Shown here: positions 52,860-62,890 of the stretch, one piece after another | Numbering within the stretch: the first letter of the stretch is position 1 | Layout: each line of letters starts with the position of its first letter | Assembly (NCBI GenBank): GCA_902514625.1 | Contig: CABXRK010000001.1 | Coordinates: forward strand, 17,739 to 81,738 | Origin: an uncultured Bacteroidota bacterium | Lineage (GTDB): Bacteria; Bacteroidota; Bacteroidia; Flavobacteriales; Flavobacteriaceae | Direction of reading: 5' to 3' | Length of the DNA: 64,000 nucleotides | The notes under the pieces: generated by a model | Databases searched by the model: none | Told to the model about the DNA's origin: nothing | What the model saw: the letters and a program-made list of their open reading frames with translations, nothing else | Made by a program: the position numbers and the translations under genes

Positions 52860-54010
52860 TGCTTGAGCTTAAATTATCATTAAAAAATTTATTGGGAGCA
52901 AAACTAAGAACTTTTCTTAACGTTTTTGTTCTTTCTATCTCTTTTGTCATTATTATTCTCTTAAATAGTTTAATGGATGGCTGGGATGCCCAAGCAAAAA
53001 GAGACAGTATTGCCTGGGAATACGGAAATGGTCATTTACTTCACAAAAACTATGATCCATTAGATCCCTTTTCAATTCTAGATGGGCACGGTTCAATCCC
53101 AAAAGAGGTTAACAACTTAACACCTATTCTTGTTCATCAGGCAACAATTTACCCTCAAGGAAGAATTATGTCAATTTCAATGAAAGGAGGATTCCCTAAA
53201 AATACTTTTATAAAAGTTCCATTAAAGAAGGTTTTAAACACAAATTATAAATATCCTGCCGTAATTGGAAAAAGAATGGCTGAATCAACTAAACTCTCAA
53301 TTGGAGATGAAGTTCTTATTCGATGGAGGGATAAAAATGGAACCTATGATGCAGACAGAATTACTATAGTCGATGTTTTTGATTCTGACGTTCCAACTGT
53401 TGATACAGGGCAACTGTGGCTAGACTTAAATACTTTATGGCAAATGACTGGCTTAAAAAATGAAGCCTCATTTTTTATTGCAAATACCTCTTATAAGCCT
53501 TCTGTTCTTCAAGATTGGAAATTTAAATCTCAAGAAAGCTTACTTAAAATCATAACGGATTTAGTTAATCAAAAAAAATATCAGCAAGGAATTATATATT
53601 TCCTTTTAATGTCTATTGCCCTGTTGGCTATTTTTGATACTCAAGTTCTTTCTATATTCAGAAGGCAAAAAGAAATTGGAACCTTAATTGCCCTAGGAAT
53701 GACAAGGTTTCGGGTTATTAAACTTTTTACTTTAGAAGGAAGTCTTTATAGTTTTTTTTCCCTTTTACTTGGAGGTGTCTATGGTTTCCCTCTTTTCTAT
53801 TTCCTGTCACTAAATGGCTTTCCTGTTCCGCCAGCTGATCAAAAAATAGGAATTGCTATTGGTGACTTCATATATCCAGTTTACGGGTTTAACTTGGTCT
53901 TTGGCACTATTCTGACAGTCCTCATTAGCGCAACCATAGTTAGCTTTTTGCCTGCAAAAAAAATATCCAAATTAAATCCAGTGCTTGCATTAAAAGGTAA
54001 ACTTCAATGA
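52859..54010 (+). CDS. ABC transporter permease, FtsX/MacB type (first)
   Basis: 383 residues: one N-terminal helix (TFLNVFVLSISFVIIILLNSLM), a periplasmic domain and three C-terminal helices from about residue 240, with the RRQKEIGTLIALGMTRFRV cytoplasmic coupling segment of FtsX-fold permeases. Probably a heterodimer with the following gene, as in LolC/LolE. Confidence 0.92.
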   Translation: MLELKLSLKNLLGAKLRTFLNVFVLSISFVIIILLNSLMDGWDAQAKRDSIAWEYGNGHLLHKNYDPLDPFSILDGHGSIPKEVNNLTPILVHQATIYPQGRIMSISMKGGFPKNTFIKVPLKKVLNTNYKYPAVIGKRMAESTKLSIGDEVLIRWRDKNGTYDADRITIVDVFDSDVPTVDTGQLWLDLNTLWQMTGLKNEASFFIANTSYKPSVLQDWKFKSQESLLKIITDLVNQKKYQQGIIYFLLMSIALLAIFDTQVLSIFRRQKEIGTLIALGMTRFRVIKLFTLEGSLYSFFSLLLGGVYGFPLFYFLSLNGFPVPPADQKIGIAIGDFIYPVYGFNLVFGTILTVLISATIVSFLPAKKISKLNPVLALKGKLQ

Positions 54011-55281
54011 TTAATTTCTTAATAAAAGGCATCCTTAGGGATCGAACAAAAAGCTTAATTCCAATATGTGTAATTACTATTGGCGTTTCCATCACTGTGT
54101 TTATGGCTGGCTTTGTTAAAGGCGTGATGTCTGATTTTGTTTCAACTACTGCAAAATTAGATTCCGGTCATCTAAAAATTATGACTAAACCTTACTATGA
54201 AAATAAAGATCAAATTCCTAATGATTTAGCAATTTTAAACCTTTCAATGTTAACTCGTACGCTAGACTCTTCCTTCCCAAATTTAAAGTGGGTCCCCAGA
54301 ATTAAATTTGGAGGCATATTAGATGTGCCAGATAAAAACGGGGAAACAATACTTCAAGGGCCTGGCATTGGACTTGGAATCCACTTATTCGATAAATCAA
54401 AAGGAGAATTAGCTCGCCTTTCTATTAATAAATCTTTAATAAGAGGTTCTATCCCCAATAGTCCTGACGAAATCATCTTAAGCGAAAGTTTTTCTAGAAA
54501 ACTTAAAGTTAATCCGGGAGATCTAGTTACTTATTTCGGTGCAACAATGGAAGGAAGCATGGTTTTTGAAAGTTTTAAAATGTCAGGGACTGTTAATTTT
54601 GGAAATCCAGTTTTAGACAAATCTACTTTTATAATAGATTTTAATGAGGCACAAAAAATTTTAGATATGGAAAATGGAACTGGAGAGCTTCTAGGGTTCT
54701 TTAATAATGACATTTATGACGACGTCTCCTCTTTAAAAATTGAAAAATCTTTTAATGCTTCCTACGAAAATAGTTCAGATGAATTTGCTCCAATTATGGT
54801 TTCGTTAAGAAATCAAAATGATCTTGGATCAACAATAGATTTAATTAATACTTTTAGCTCTATTTTTATTTTTATTTTCGTTTTAGCAATGTCTATGGTT
54901 TTGTGGAATACAGGGTTAATTGGCGGATTACGACGATTTCAAGAATTTGGCATTAGATTAGCTATAGGAGAATCTAAAAGACATGTTTATTTTTCTTTGC
55001 TAATAGAGTCTTTTTTTATTGGTTTAATTGGATCCTCTATTGGCACCTTTCTCGGTGTCTCTTTTTGCTATTATATGCAAGAAAACGGAATAGATATTAG
55101 CGCTGCTCTAGAAAATTCTGCAATAATTTTTCCAAGCGTACTAAAAGCCGAAGTTACTCCTGATTTATTTTATATTGGATTCATTCCCGGCTTACTTTCA
55201 ATGGTTTTTGGTTCCTCATTATCTGGAAGAGGAATTTTCAGAAGAAATACTGCCAACCTATTTAAAGAACTTGAAGTTTAA
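54007..55281 (+). CDS. ABC transporter permease, FtsX/MacB type (second)
   Basis: 424 residues with the same topology as its neighbour: N-terminal helix (LIPICVITIGVSITVFMAGFV), a larger periplasmic domain (about 45-285) and three C-terminal helices, with RRFQEFGIRLAIGESKRHVY as the coupling segment. The two permeases are clearly paralogous in layout. Overlaps the first permease by four bases. Confidence 0.92.
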   Translation: MINFLIKGILRDRTKSLIPICVITIGVSITVFMAGFVKGVMSDFVSTTAKLDSGHLKIMTKPYYENKDQIPNDLAILNLSMLTRTLDSSFPNLKWVPRIKFGGILDVPDKNGETILQGPGIGLGIHLFDKSKGELARLSINKSLIRGSIPNSPDEIILSESFSRKLKVNPGDLVTYFGATMEGSMVFESFKMSGTVNFGNPVLDKSTFIIDFNEAQKILDMENGTGELLGFFNNDIYDDVSSLKIEKSFNASYENSSDEFAPIMVSLRNQNDLGSTIDLINTFSSIFIFIFVLAMSMVLWNTGLIGGLRRFQEFGIRLAIGESKRHVYFSLLIESFFIGLIGSSIGTFLGVSFCYYMQENGIDISAALENSAIIFPSVLKAEVTPDLFYIGFIPGLLSMVFGSSLSGRGIFRRNTANLFKELEV

Positions 55282-55298
55282 CTTATATCTAAATTAAT

Positions 55299-56051
55299 AT
55301 GTTTAAAAACTCTCTTTTATCATTGCTTTTAATTTTTTTCAGTTTTTTTTCAAACTGTCAAAATAGTTCCTCTGTAAAAGCTCTTGAAATAATTAAAAAA
55401 GTTGACAATAATATGTTCGCTGACACTCAAATAATGGATTCCAAAATGATCGTGTATGGAAAAAGAAAAAGCAGAACTATCCGGTCTAAAGGTTACTCTA
55501 AGGGGGCTTATAAAAATTACACGGAATATTTATCCCCTGAAAGAGAAAAAGGAACAAAAATGTTGAAATTAGATAATCGTTTATGGATTTATTCTCCTTC
55601 AACTGACCGAATAATACAGTTATCTGGACATCTTCTAAGGCAATCCGTTATGGGTTCTGATCTCTCTTATGAAGACATGATGGAAGAACAAAAACTTTCA
55701 GAAATCTATTATTGTAATATCCTTGGAGAAGAATCTATTCAGAATCGAAATTGCTGGAAACTAGAGCTAGTTGCTAAAAAAGAAGACGTCTCATATCATA
55801 AAAGAATCCTTTATATAGATCAATCTTGGTTTGTTCCTTTAAAATCTGAATTATATGCAAAAAGCGGGGAGCTTCTAAAAAGGACAACCTTTAATGAAAT
55901 AAAAAAAATTCAAAACAGATGGTATCCGACAAAGATTAACTTTAAAGACGTTTTAAAATCGGGAAAAGGAACAGATTTTATTGTCTTAGAAGTCTTATTT
56001 AATCCTCCTATTCGAAATGATTTTTTTTTAAAATCTATCCTAAAAAAATAA
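55299..56051 (+). CDS. LolA-like outer-membrane lipoprotein-sorting protein
   Basis: 250 residues with a secretion signal (SLLLIFFSFFSNC). The domain matches the LolA_like group found with MacB-type ABC systems: SKGYSKGAYKNYTEYLSPEREKGTKMLKLDNRLWIYSPSTDRI, GSDLSYEDMMEE, WKLELVAKKEDVSYHKRILYID and RTTFNEIKKIQNRWYPTKI. It likely carries a hydrophobic molecule across the periplasm between the FtsX-type permeases and the outer-membrane barrel of the same operon. The cargo is unknown. Confidence 0.85.
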   Translation: MFKNSLLSLLLIFFSFFSNCQNSSSVKALEIIKKVDNNMFADTQIMDSKMIVYGKRKSRTIRSKGYSKGAYKNYTEYLSPEREKGTKMLKLDNRLWIYSPSTDRIIQLSGHLLRQSVMGSDLSYEDMMEEQKLSEIYYCNILGEESIQNRNCWKLELVAKKEDVSYHKRILYIDQSWFVPLKSELYAKSGELLKRTTFNEIKKIQNRWYPTKINFKDVLKSGKGTDFIVLEVLFNPPIRNDFFLKSILKK

Positions 56052-56135
56052 TTAATAAACTTTCTTAAGGGCGCTAAAAGATAATACAGCTTTTTTCTTA
56101 AATATTTGTTATATTTCAATATTATCTTTATATCT

Positions 56136-56999
56136 GTGAAAAAAGAACTTTTTAATAAAATTTTAATTGGTTTTGCCTTTTCTCCTAATCTAAAGGCAAA
56201 TGTTTTTGAAGCTCTTAGATTGGCTGATTTCTTTAATGCATCATTATTTTTTTTACATGTTGGAGAAAAAACCGAATCTAAAGAATCTGCTTTTTTAAAA
56301 ATTCTCAAAGCCTCCCCTTTATCAAATAAAATCACTCTCCTATGGAAAAAAGGCGACCCTGTAAACACCATTATTTCTGCTTGCAAAGAAAATAAAATCG
56401 ACTTATTGCTTCTTGGAGCTCTTAAAAGAGAAAATATGCTAAAGTTTTATTTAGGATCCATCGCCAGAAAGTTAACCAGAAGATCTCGCTGTTCTGTTTT
56501 ATTGCTTATTGATCCCTCGATTGAAAATACTCCAGCTCAGCACATTGTTGTTAACGCTTTTGACAATTCTGAAGCAGAAAAAACAATACTAAAGGCTTTT
56601 TCATTTGCTTTTGCCTCTAAAATCCCGAAAATAACTCTAGTTGAAGAAATTAACCGTTCAGATCTAAACCTTAATGTTTACGACGATAGAAGCCTAAGAA
56701 GAACCACCTTAAAAAAAGAAAAAATTAAAAGAAGAGAGCTTACAAGAATCACTAAGATTTTAAAAAAAATCCCTTCAAATTTTAAAGAAAATATTAAAAT
56801 CAATACTCAGAGCATATTTGGAACTCGCGGTTATTCTATTGGCCACTATGCCAAGGTGAAGAGGGCTGATCTGCTTATTATGACTTCAAATGAAAAAAAA
56901 GATTCTTTTTTTTCAAAATTTTTTCCTAAAGACCTAGATTATATTTTAGGGGAGCTTCCGGCCAATGTTTTAATTCTTAAAAACTCCAAACATGGCTAG
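56136..56999 (+). CDS. Two-domain universal stress (UspA-like) protein
   Basis: About 287 residues from the GTG at 56136 (a TTG at 56106 would add ten). The first Usp fold ends in the nucleotide-binding region LLLGALKRENMLKFYLGSIARKLTRRSRCSVLLL; the second half (from about residue 140) repeats the fold and ends DYILGELPANVLILKN. Its end overlaps sulP by eight bases, and Usp proteins are common partners of SulP transporters in Bacteroidota, so it may control the transporter. Confidence 0.85.
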   Translation: MKKELFNKILIGFAFSPNLKANVFEALRLADFFNASLFFLHVGEKTESKESAFLKILKASPLSNKITLLWKKGDPVNTIISACKENKIDLLLLGALKRENMLKFYLGSIARKLTRRSRCSVLLLIDPSIENTPAQHIVVNAFDNSEAEKTILKAFSFAFASKIPKITLVEEINRSDLNLNVYDDRSLRRTTLKKEKIKRRELTRITKILKKIPSNFKENIKINTQSIFGTRGYSIGHYAKVKRADLLIMTSNEKKDSFFSKFFPKDLDYILGELPANVLILKNSKHG

Positions 57000-59208
57000 A
57001 GTCTCCCGCTTTCAAAACTTCTTTTTTCAATTACCAAGAAATGTCTTTTCGGGTTTTGTGGTTTCTTTAGTGGCATTACCTTTAGGGTTGGGTCTGGCTC
57101 TAGCATCAAATGCGCCTCCTCTTTCTGGAATAATTGCCGCTGTCGTTGGCGGTGTCACTGTTGCAATTCTTGGTGGGTCTCAAGTTACAATAACTGGCCC
57201 AGGAAATGGTCTTGTTGTTGTATTATTATCTTCTATTTCTCTATTGGGTGAAGGCGATCTTTACCAAGGATATTTATTCACTCTTGCTGCAATAGTGATT
57301 TCCGGGGTATTGCTTTTTTGCTTTGGCGCTTTTAAGTTGGGTTCAATAGGGGAATTTTTTCCTTCTTCTGCCCTTCAGGGTATGCTGGCTGCAATTGGAA
57401 TCGGGATTTTATCAAAGCAATTTCACGTGATGCTTGGTTTTACTGACGTTTCAGGCAAACCGATCGACCTTATTCTTTTAATCCCTAATTCTTTTTACAG
57501 AATATTTGAAAATCCAACCTCTAGCATTCTAATTGCGTCTATTTTGGGCTTAACTTCTTTGATCGTTTTATTTCTTTACAGTAAGCTAAGGGCTCCTGTT
57601 TTTCGATTAATTCCAGCTCCAATGTGGGTTGTTTTACTTGCCATTGGATTGAGTTATTATTTTGAATATTTCTCTTCTGCTATCACCCCTTTTAATTCAG
57701 ATTTGTTGATCTCTATCCCATCAGATATTTTAAACTCTTTTCCTTTTCCAGATTTTGATAAATTCTTTAAGCTAAGCTTTTGGGGTGTGGTTATTTCTTT
57801 AACTCTAATCGCAACAATTGAATCTCTTCTAAGCATTAAGGCGGTTGACAAGCTTGATCCTCAAAAAAGAAGATCCAATATAAACAAAGACTTAAGGGCT
57901 CTTGGTTTAGCCACTGTAATAAGCGGTTTAATTGGCGGTCTTAATGTTGTAACCGTGATCGCCAGAAGCTCTGTAAATGTAAATAATGGAGCAACTAATC
58001 GCTCCTCTAATTTTTTTCATGCTAGTTTTTTGTTTCTTTTCATTATTTTATTCCAAGATCAAATTCAAAGAATCGCTTTACCGGCTCTTGCCGCAATTCT
58101 GGTTTATACTGGATATAAATTAGCCGCTCCAAGAAACATTCTTAGAATTATGCAAATAGGAAAAGAGCAATTAGCTATTTTTCTTTTAACGCTTTTTAGC
58201 ACCCTTTTTAGTGGAATTATTGTTGGGATTTCCGTTGGAATTTTATCTACTTTTATTATTCATATAATAATTAATAATTCCTTTTTCCTTTTTTCAAGGA
58301 ATCTATTAAAGCCTAACGTGTTAATGTTCAGAGAAGAAGAATCAAAAAATTATTATGTTAGTGTTAAAAACTTTTGCAGTTTTTTGAATTTTTACAAACT
58401 AAAAAACAAGTTAGACGAAATCCCTGAAAGCGATCATGTTATACTAGATTTCTCTTTATGTGAATTTGTTGACCATACCGTAATGGAAGGAATAAATGAC
58501 TATAGAAGGGTTTTTTCTAGAAAAGGTGGGGTTTTTGAAATTATTGGGCTTGATGTTCATCTAGCTGACACTCAACACCCTTTTGCTATAAGAAAAGTTT
58601 TGCCAATTAAAGAGTTTTTTACGCTTAGCCGAAACCTTACTAAGCGACAACTTTCTCTTGAAAAACTTTCAAAAGTTTTAAATTTAAATTATTCTCCAGA
58701 AATGACTTCAGAGTCAAAAAATTTAGACCTTTTTATCTATTTTAAAACAAAAATTATTAACTATCAAAATAACCAGCTAAACAGTGAGGAAAATAATTTT
58801 TCTATTTTTGACCTTTCATACAGTGAAGGTGCTTTTATTGCAAAAGAAGACCTTAGAGCTACTTTTCTGTTGGTTAATGTCAAACAAAAAATCCCTTCTT
58901 TTATACTAGACAAGGAAAGGTTTCTTGATTCTTTAAGTAGTCGACTTGGTTATTTTGACATAAATTTTAATAAATACCCGAATTTTTCAAAACAGTTTTT
59001 CCTTTCAGGGAGTGACCGATTAGCTGTTCGATCATTATTTAAAGACTCATTAATTAAATTTCTAGAACAAAATCCCCTTTATTATATTGAATCTAGAAAA
59101 AATCAACTTCTTATAAAAGGAAAAGATCGTTTAATGAGTATTGAAGAAATAAAAAATTTATTGAGCTTTGCAACTGGTGTGGTTTCAATAATTAAAACTG
59201 AACGCTAA
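56992..59208 (+). CDS. SulP/SLC26 family anion transporter with STAS domain and extra C-terminal domain
   Basis: 738 residues. The SulP membrane core opens FSGFVVSLVALPLGLGLALASNAPPLSGIIAAVVGG and carries GSQVTITGPGNGL; about ten to twelve helices run to residue 440. A STAS domain follows (about 450-550: HVILDFSLCEFVDHTVMEGI). After it come about 170 residues not usual in SulP, ending IEEIKNLLSFATGVVSIIKTER. The likely substrate is bicarbonate or sulfate. The coupling with a Usp protein hints at regulation. What the extra domain does is unknown. Confidence 0.92.
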   Translation: MARVSRFQNFFFQLPRNVFSGFVVSLVALPLGLGLALASNAPPLSGIIAAVVGGVTVAILGGSQVTITGPGNGLVVVLLSSISLLGEGDLYQGYLFTLAAIVISGVLLFCFGAFKLGSIGEFFPSSALQGMLAAIGIGILSKQFHVMLGFTDVSGKPIDLILLIPNSFYRIFENPTSSILIASILGLTSLIVLFLYSKLRAPVFRLIPAPMWVVLLAIGLSYYFEYFSSAITPFNSDLLISIPSDILNSFPFPDFDKFFKLSFWGVVISLTLIATIESLLSIKAVDKLDPQKRRSNINKDLRALGLATVISGLIGGLNVVTVIARSSVNVNNGATNRSSNFFHASFLFLFIILFQDQIQRIALPALAAILVYTGYKLAAPRNILRIMQIGKEQLAIFLLTLFSTLFSGIIVGISVGILSTFIIHIIINNSFFLFSRNLLKPNVLMFREEESKNYYVSVKNFCSFLNFYKLKNKLDEIPESDHVILDFSLCEFVDHTVMEGINDYRRVFSRKGGVFEIIGLDVHLADTQHPFAIRKVLPIKEFFTLSRNLTKRQLSLEKLSKVLNLNYSPEMTSESKNLDLFIYFKTKIINYQNNQLNSEENNFSIFDLSYSEGAFIAKEDLRATFLLVNVKQKIPSFILDKERFLDSLSSRLGYFDINFNKYPNFSKQFFLSGSDRLAVRSLFKDSLIKFLEQNPLYYIESRKNQLLIKGKDRLMSIEEIKNLLSFATGVVSIIKTER

Positions 59209-60200
59209 TGAACCCTTTTCTAATTTTCATCTTTCTTTTTTTTTCTTTTCATTTAATCTCTCAGGATAAGACGCTTGGCTCTATCGAGCGTCTTGATTCT
59301 GAAATAAATTCATTAATTTCTAAAAATGCAAAAATAGAAATTTTAGGATCCGGATATACTTGGTCTGAAGGCCCCTTATGGGTTAAAGGCTTAAATGGCC
59401 TTCTATTTAGTGATGTTCCTGAAAATAAAATGTACTTTTGGAGTGAAAAAACAGGCGTTAAACTTTTTCTTAGCCCTAGCGGTTATACCGGATATGCGCC
59501 TACTTCTCTTGAAAAAGGAAGTAATGGATTAACTTTTGATTTAAAGGGAACCCTTCTGCTTGCCCAGCCAGGTGATCGCAGAATTGCGAAATTGAATTCT
59601 TCATTAAAAAATGTTAAACCTAACTTCATAACAATTACAGATAATTATAATGGGCGCCGCTTTAATAGCCCTAATGATGTTGTAGTCTCTGATAAAAACG
59701 AGATTTATTTTACTGACCCCCCTTATGGTTTAAAAAATCAAGATAAAGACCCTTTAAAAGAGTTGCTTTTTAATGGTGTATATAAATATTATAACAATGA
59801 AATTAAAGTGATTTATAAACATATGTCAAGGCCAAATGGTCTAGCATTATCTAATGATGGTTCAAAGCTATATGTTTCTAATTCTGATCCACTAAGCGCT
59901 ATTTGGAATGTGTTTCAAATAAATTCTAAAAATGAAGAGCTCTCTCCTCAAGTTTTTTTTGATGCCACCTCTATGGTAGGAAAAACAAGAAAGGGCCTCC
60001 CGGATGGTTTAAAAATTCACTCTAAAGGATATGTTTTTGCGAGCGGGCCAGGTGGAATATTAATTTTTAACGAGACCGGTAAACATCTCGGGACAATTTT
60101 AACAGAAGCGGCAACTTCAAATTGTGCTTTTAATGAAACTGAATCGTACCTTTATATGACGTCTGATAATTATCTTACAAGAATTGCTCTAATTAATTGA
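59208..60200 (+). CDS. SMP-30/gluconolactonase family secreted hydrolase
   Basis: 330 residues with a signal peptide (LIFIFLFFSFHLISQ). Six-bladed beta-propeller pattern with the metal-site motifs TWSEGPLWV (Glu), RRFNSPNDVVV (Asn), MSRPNGLALSNDG and GLPDGLKIHSKGYVFASGPGGI (Asp). Predicted to open sugar lactones in the periplasm. The ATG overlaps the sulP stop by one base (TAATG). Confidence 0.9.
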   Translation: MNPFLIFIFLFFSFHLISQDKTLGSIERLDSEINSLISKNAKIEILGSGYTWSEGPLWVKGLNGLLFSDVPENKMYFWSEKTGVKLFLSPSGYTGYAPTSLEKGSNGLTFDLKGTLLLAQPGDRRIAKLNSSLKNVKPNFITITDNYNGRRFNSPNDVVVSDKNEIYFTDPPYGLKNQDKDPLKELLFNGVYKYYNNEIKVIYKHMSRPNGLALSNDGSKLYVSNSDPLSAIWNVFQINSKNEELSPQVFFDATSMVGKTRKGLPDGLKIHSKGYVFASGPGGILIFNETGKHLGTILTEAATSNCAFNETESYLYMTSDNYLTRIALIN

Positions 60201-60208
60201 TAACATTT

Positions 60209-61063
60209 ATGAAGCTATATTCTATTGAGACTGGAAATTTTAAACTTGATGGCGGGGCAATGTTTGGTGTCATCCCAAAAACTCTTTGGGAAAAAACTAA
60301 CCCTCCTGATAAAAACAATAGAATTGAAATGGCCGCCCGTTCTTTATTAATTGAAGACGGAGAAAAATTAATTCTTATAGATACTGGCCTAGGAAACAAA
60401 CAAAATGAACAATTTTTTAGCTATTTTTCTAGATGGGGAAATCATTCTATAGAATCCTCTCTAAAGCGTGCTGGTTTTAACAAAGATGACATTACAGATG
60501 TTTTTCTTACTCATCTTCATTTTGATCATTGTGGCGGTGCAGTAGAAAAAATTTCTGGCTCTATTCTCTCTCCTGCTTTTAAAAATGCTCATTATTGGTC
60601 AAATAAAGATCATTGGGATTGGGCTATTACTCCAAATACGAGGGAAAAGCCTTCTTTTCTAAAAGAAAATTTTATTCCTATTAAAGAAAGTGGTCAATTA
60701 AAATTATTGAAGTCTTCTGTTTCTAATATAATTACTTCCCCTTCTCTCTGTTTTGAAATTTTACAAGTAGACGGCCATACAGAAAAACAAATGCTTCCTT
60801 TAATTAAATATAAAGGAAAAACCATCTTGTTTGCAGGAGATCTTTTTCCAACGGTTGGACATCTCCCTGTTTCTTATTTAATGGGTTATGATGTTCGGCC
60901 TCTGATTACTATGAAAGAAAAATCTGCTTTTCTTGATAAAGCAATAGAAAATGATTATCTATTATTTATGGAGCATGATCCCTATAATGAGCTGATTTCT
61001 CTTAAGAACACTGAAAAGGGCGTCCGCCTAAATGAATCCTTTTTATTAAAAGATTATTTCTAA
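60209..61063 (+). CDS. Metallo-beta-lactamase fold hydrolase
   Basis: About 284 residues from the ATG at 60209. The zinc motif is HLHFDHCGG, with further ligands in VDGHTEKQ (His), FAGDLFPT (Asp) and FMEHDP (His), as in AHL-lactonase-like and related MBL enzymes. No signal peptide, so cytoplasmic. Follows the SMP-30 gene closely; the substrate may be a lactone or ester, which is a guess from that pairing. Confidence 0.9.
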   Translation: MKLYSIETGNFKLDGGAMFGVIPKTLWEKTNPPDKNNRIEMAARSLLIEDGEKLILIDTGLGNKQNEQFFSYFSRWGNHSIESSLKRAGFNKDDITDVFLTHLHFDHCGGAVEKISGSILSPAFKNAHYWSNKDHWDWAITPNTREKPSFLKENFIPIKESGQLKLLKSSVSNIITSPSLCFEILQVDGHTEKQMLPLIKYKGKTILFAGDLFPTVGHLPVSYLMGYDVRPLITMKEKSAFLDKAIENDYLLFMEHDPYNELISLKNTEKGVRLNESFLLKDYF

Positions 61064-61074
61064 AACATTATTTT

Positions 61075-62883
61075 ATGATAAATTTCAAACCCCCGTCTTT
61101 ATTGTTTCTTCTTTTTGCTTCCACCTTTCTTTGTTCTCAGTCTTGGCAACAAAACGCAGATTACACAATGTCTGTTGAGTTAGATGTTGCTTCTTATCAA
61201 TATAAAGGAAAACAAAAAATTCTATACACCAATAACTCTCCTGAAACTCTTGATATGGTTTTTTATCACTTATATTTTAATGCCTTTAAACCAAATAGCG
61301 AAATGTCGCTTCGCCTAAAAAATGGAAAAGACAAAAACAAGCGGTTTAAAGTTTCATTAGACTCTTTATCCCCAATTGATCAAGGAAAGCTTTTAGTCTT
61401 TAATTTAATGCAAGATGGCATTCCTCTCAATCCTGTTTTCCAAGAAACTATTCTACAAGTTCCATTAAAAACCCCGCTAGGACCAGGAAAAAGTACCGTT
61501 TTAGAATTAGAGTTTCTGGGTCAAGTTCCCAATCTTATTCGTCGTGCCGGTAAAAACTCAAAAGAAAATGTTGCCTTTTCTATGGCTCAATGGTATCCTA
61601 AATTGTCTGAATATGATATAACTGGATGGAATACTGACCCATATTTAGGTCGCGAATTCCATGGTGTTTGGGGCAATTTTGATGTTAAAATTACATTAGA
61701 CAAAAATTATACAGTTGCTGCCAGTGGATATCTTCAGTCTAACAAAAAAAGAATAATTAAAACCGGAAAAAAAACCTGGCATTTTATTGCTCCAAAAGTT
61801 CATGATTTTACTTGGGCTGCTGACGATGATTATATTCATGATGTATACCCTGGGCCTAATGGCGTTGTATTAAATTTTTTCTACAAAAACAACCCAGCAA
61901 TACTAGAGAATTGGAAAAACCTTCAGCCTATCACAGCAGAACTTATGGATTATTTCAATACAAACATAGGGCCGTACCCCTATAAACAATATTCTGTTGT
62001 TCAGGGTGGTGATGGGGGAATGGAATATGCAATGTTAACTTTAATTACAGGTGAAAGAAATTTTCGTTCTCTTGTGGGCGTTACCGCTCACGAATTAGCT
62101 CATTCGTGGTTTCAACATGTTCTTGCCACAAATGAAACTAAAGATGAATGGATGGACGAAGGGTTTACTTCCTATATTTCAACTCTTGCGGAAGATGAAA
62201 TTCTTAAAGAGAACAAACCCTTTCCCCTTGAGAGTTCTTATTTAAGATATTTCCGCCTTGTTAAATCAGGAAAAGAACAACCTCAAAGCTCTAATGCAAA
62301 CCGATATGAATACAATTCTGCTTACGAAATTTCCGCCTATAATAAGGGTTCTATTTTTCTTTCTCAATTAGACTATATAATGGGGCATGATAAATTATTG
62401 GAAACCCTAAAAACCTACTATAAAGAATTTAAATTTAAACATCCTCTCCCTAATGATTTTAGGCGAATAGCTGAAAGAGTATCTGGCTTTCAATTAAATT
62501 GGTATTTAACCGATTGGACACAAACAACTAATACAATTGATTATAAGATTTCGAGTGTTTTAAAAAATGGAAACACTCTTAATATTCAACTTGAAAGAGT
62601 TGGTTTAATGCCTATGCCCATTGAGGTTTTAATAGAGTTTATATCTGGCGAAAAAGCATTACATTACATCCCCTTAAACTTAATGCGTGGTTCAAAAACA
62701 AACCCGAATTTCTTTGGAATACCTTGGATAGAGCATACTCCCTGGAGTTGGTCTAATCCTTATTATTCTTTGTTAATTAATCTTAAAAACAAAAACATTA
62801 AGTCTATCATAATAGACCCTTCTTTTCTAATGGCCGACACTAATCGCTCTAATAATTCCTATTATTTTGACCTCTCTGAATAA
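61075..62883 (+). CDS. M1 family zinc aminopeptidase-like protein, secreted
   Basis: 602 residues with a signal peptide (LLFLLFASTFLCSQ). The gluzincin site is HELAH (339-343) with the third ligand Glu362 in DEWMDEGFTSY, exactly 19 residues later. The exopeptidase motif region reads QGGDGGMEYAMLTLITG, close to GxMEN. The domain order (beta-sandwich then catalytic domain, short C-terminal part) matches Bacteroidota M1 enzymes. It degrades peptides in the periplasm or outside. It is followed by rnpA. Confidence 0.93.
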   Translation: MINFKPPSLLFLLFASTFLCSQSWQQNADYTMSVELDVASYQYKGKQKILYTNNSPETLDMVFYHLYFNAFKPNSEMSLRLKNGKDKNKRFKVSLDSLSPIDQGKLLVFNLMQDGIPLNPVFQETILQVPLKTPLGPGKSTVLELEFLGQVPNLIRRAGKNSKENVAFSMAQWYPKLSEYDITGWNTDPYLGREFHGVWGNFDVKITLDKNYTVAASGYLQSNKKRIIKTGKKTWHFIAPKVHDFTWAADDDYIHDVYPGPNGVVLNFFYKNNPAILENWKNLQPITAELMDYFNTNIGPYPYKQYSVVQGGDGGMEYAMLTLITGERNFRSLVGVTAHELAHSWFQHVLATNETKDEWMDEGFTSYISTLAEDEILKENKPFPLESSYLRYFRLVKSGKEQPQSSNANRYEYNSAYEISAYNKGSIFLSQLDYIMGHDKLLETLKTYYKEFKFKHPLPNDFRRIAERVSGFQLNWYLTDWTQTTNTIDYKISSVLKNGNTLNIQLERVGLMPMPIEVLIEFISGEKALHYIPLNLMRGSKTNPNFFGIPWIEHTPWSWSNPYYSLLINLKNKNIKSIIIDPSFLMADTNRSNNSYYFDLSE

Positions 62884-62890
62884 TCTCCCG

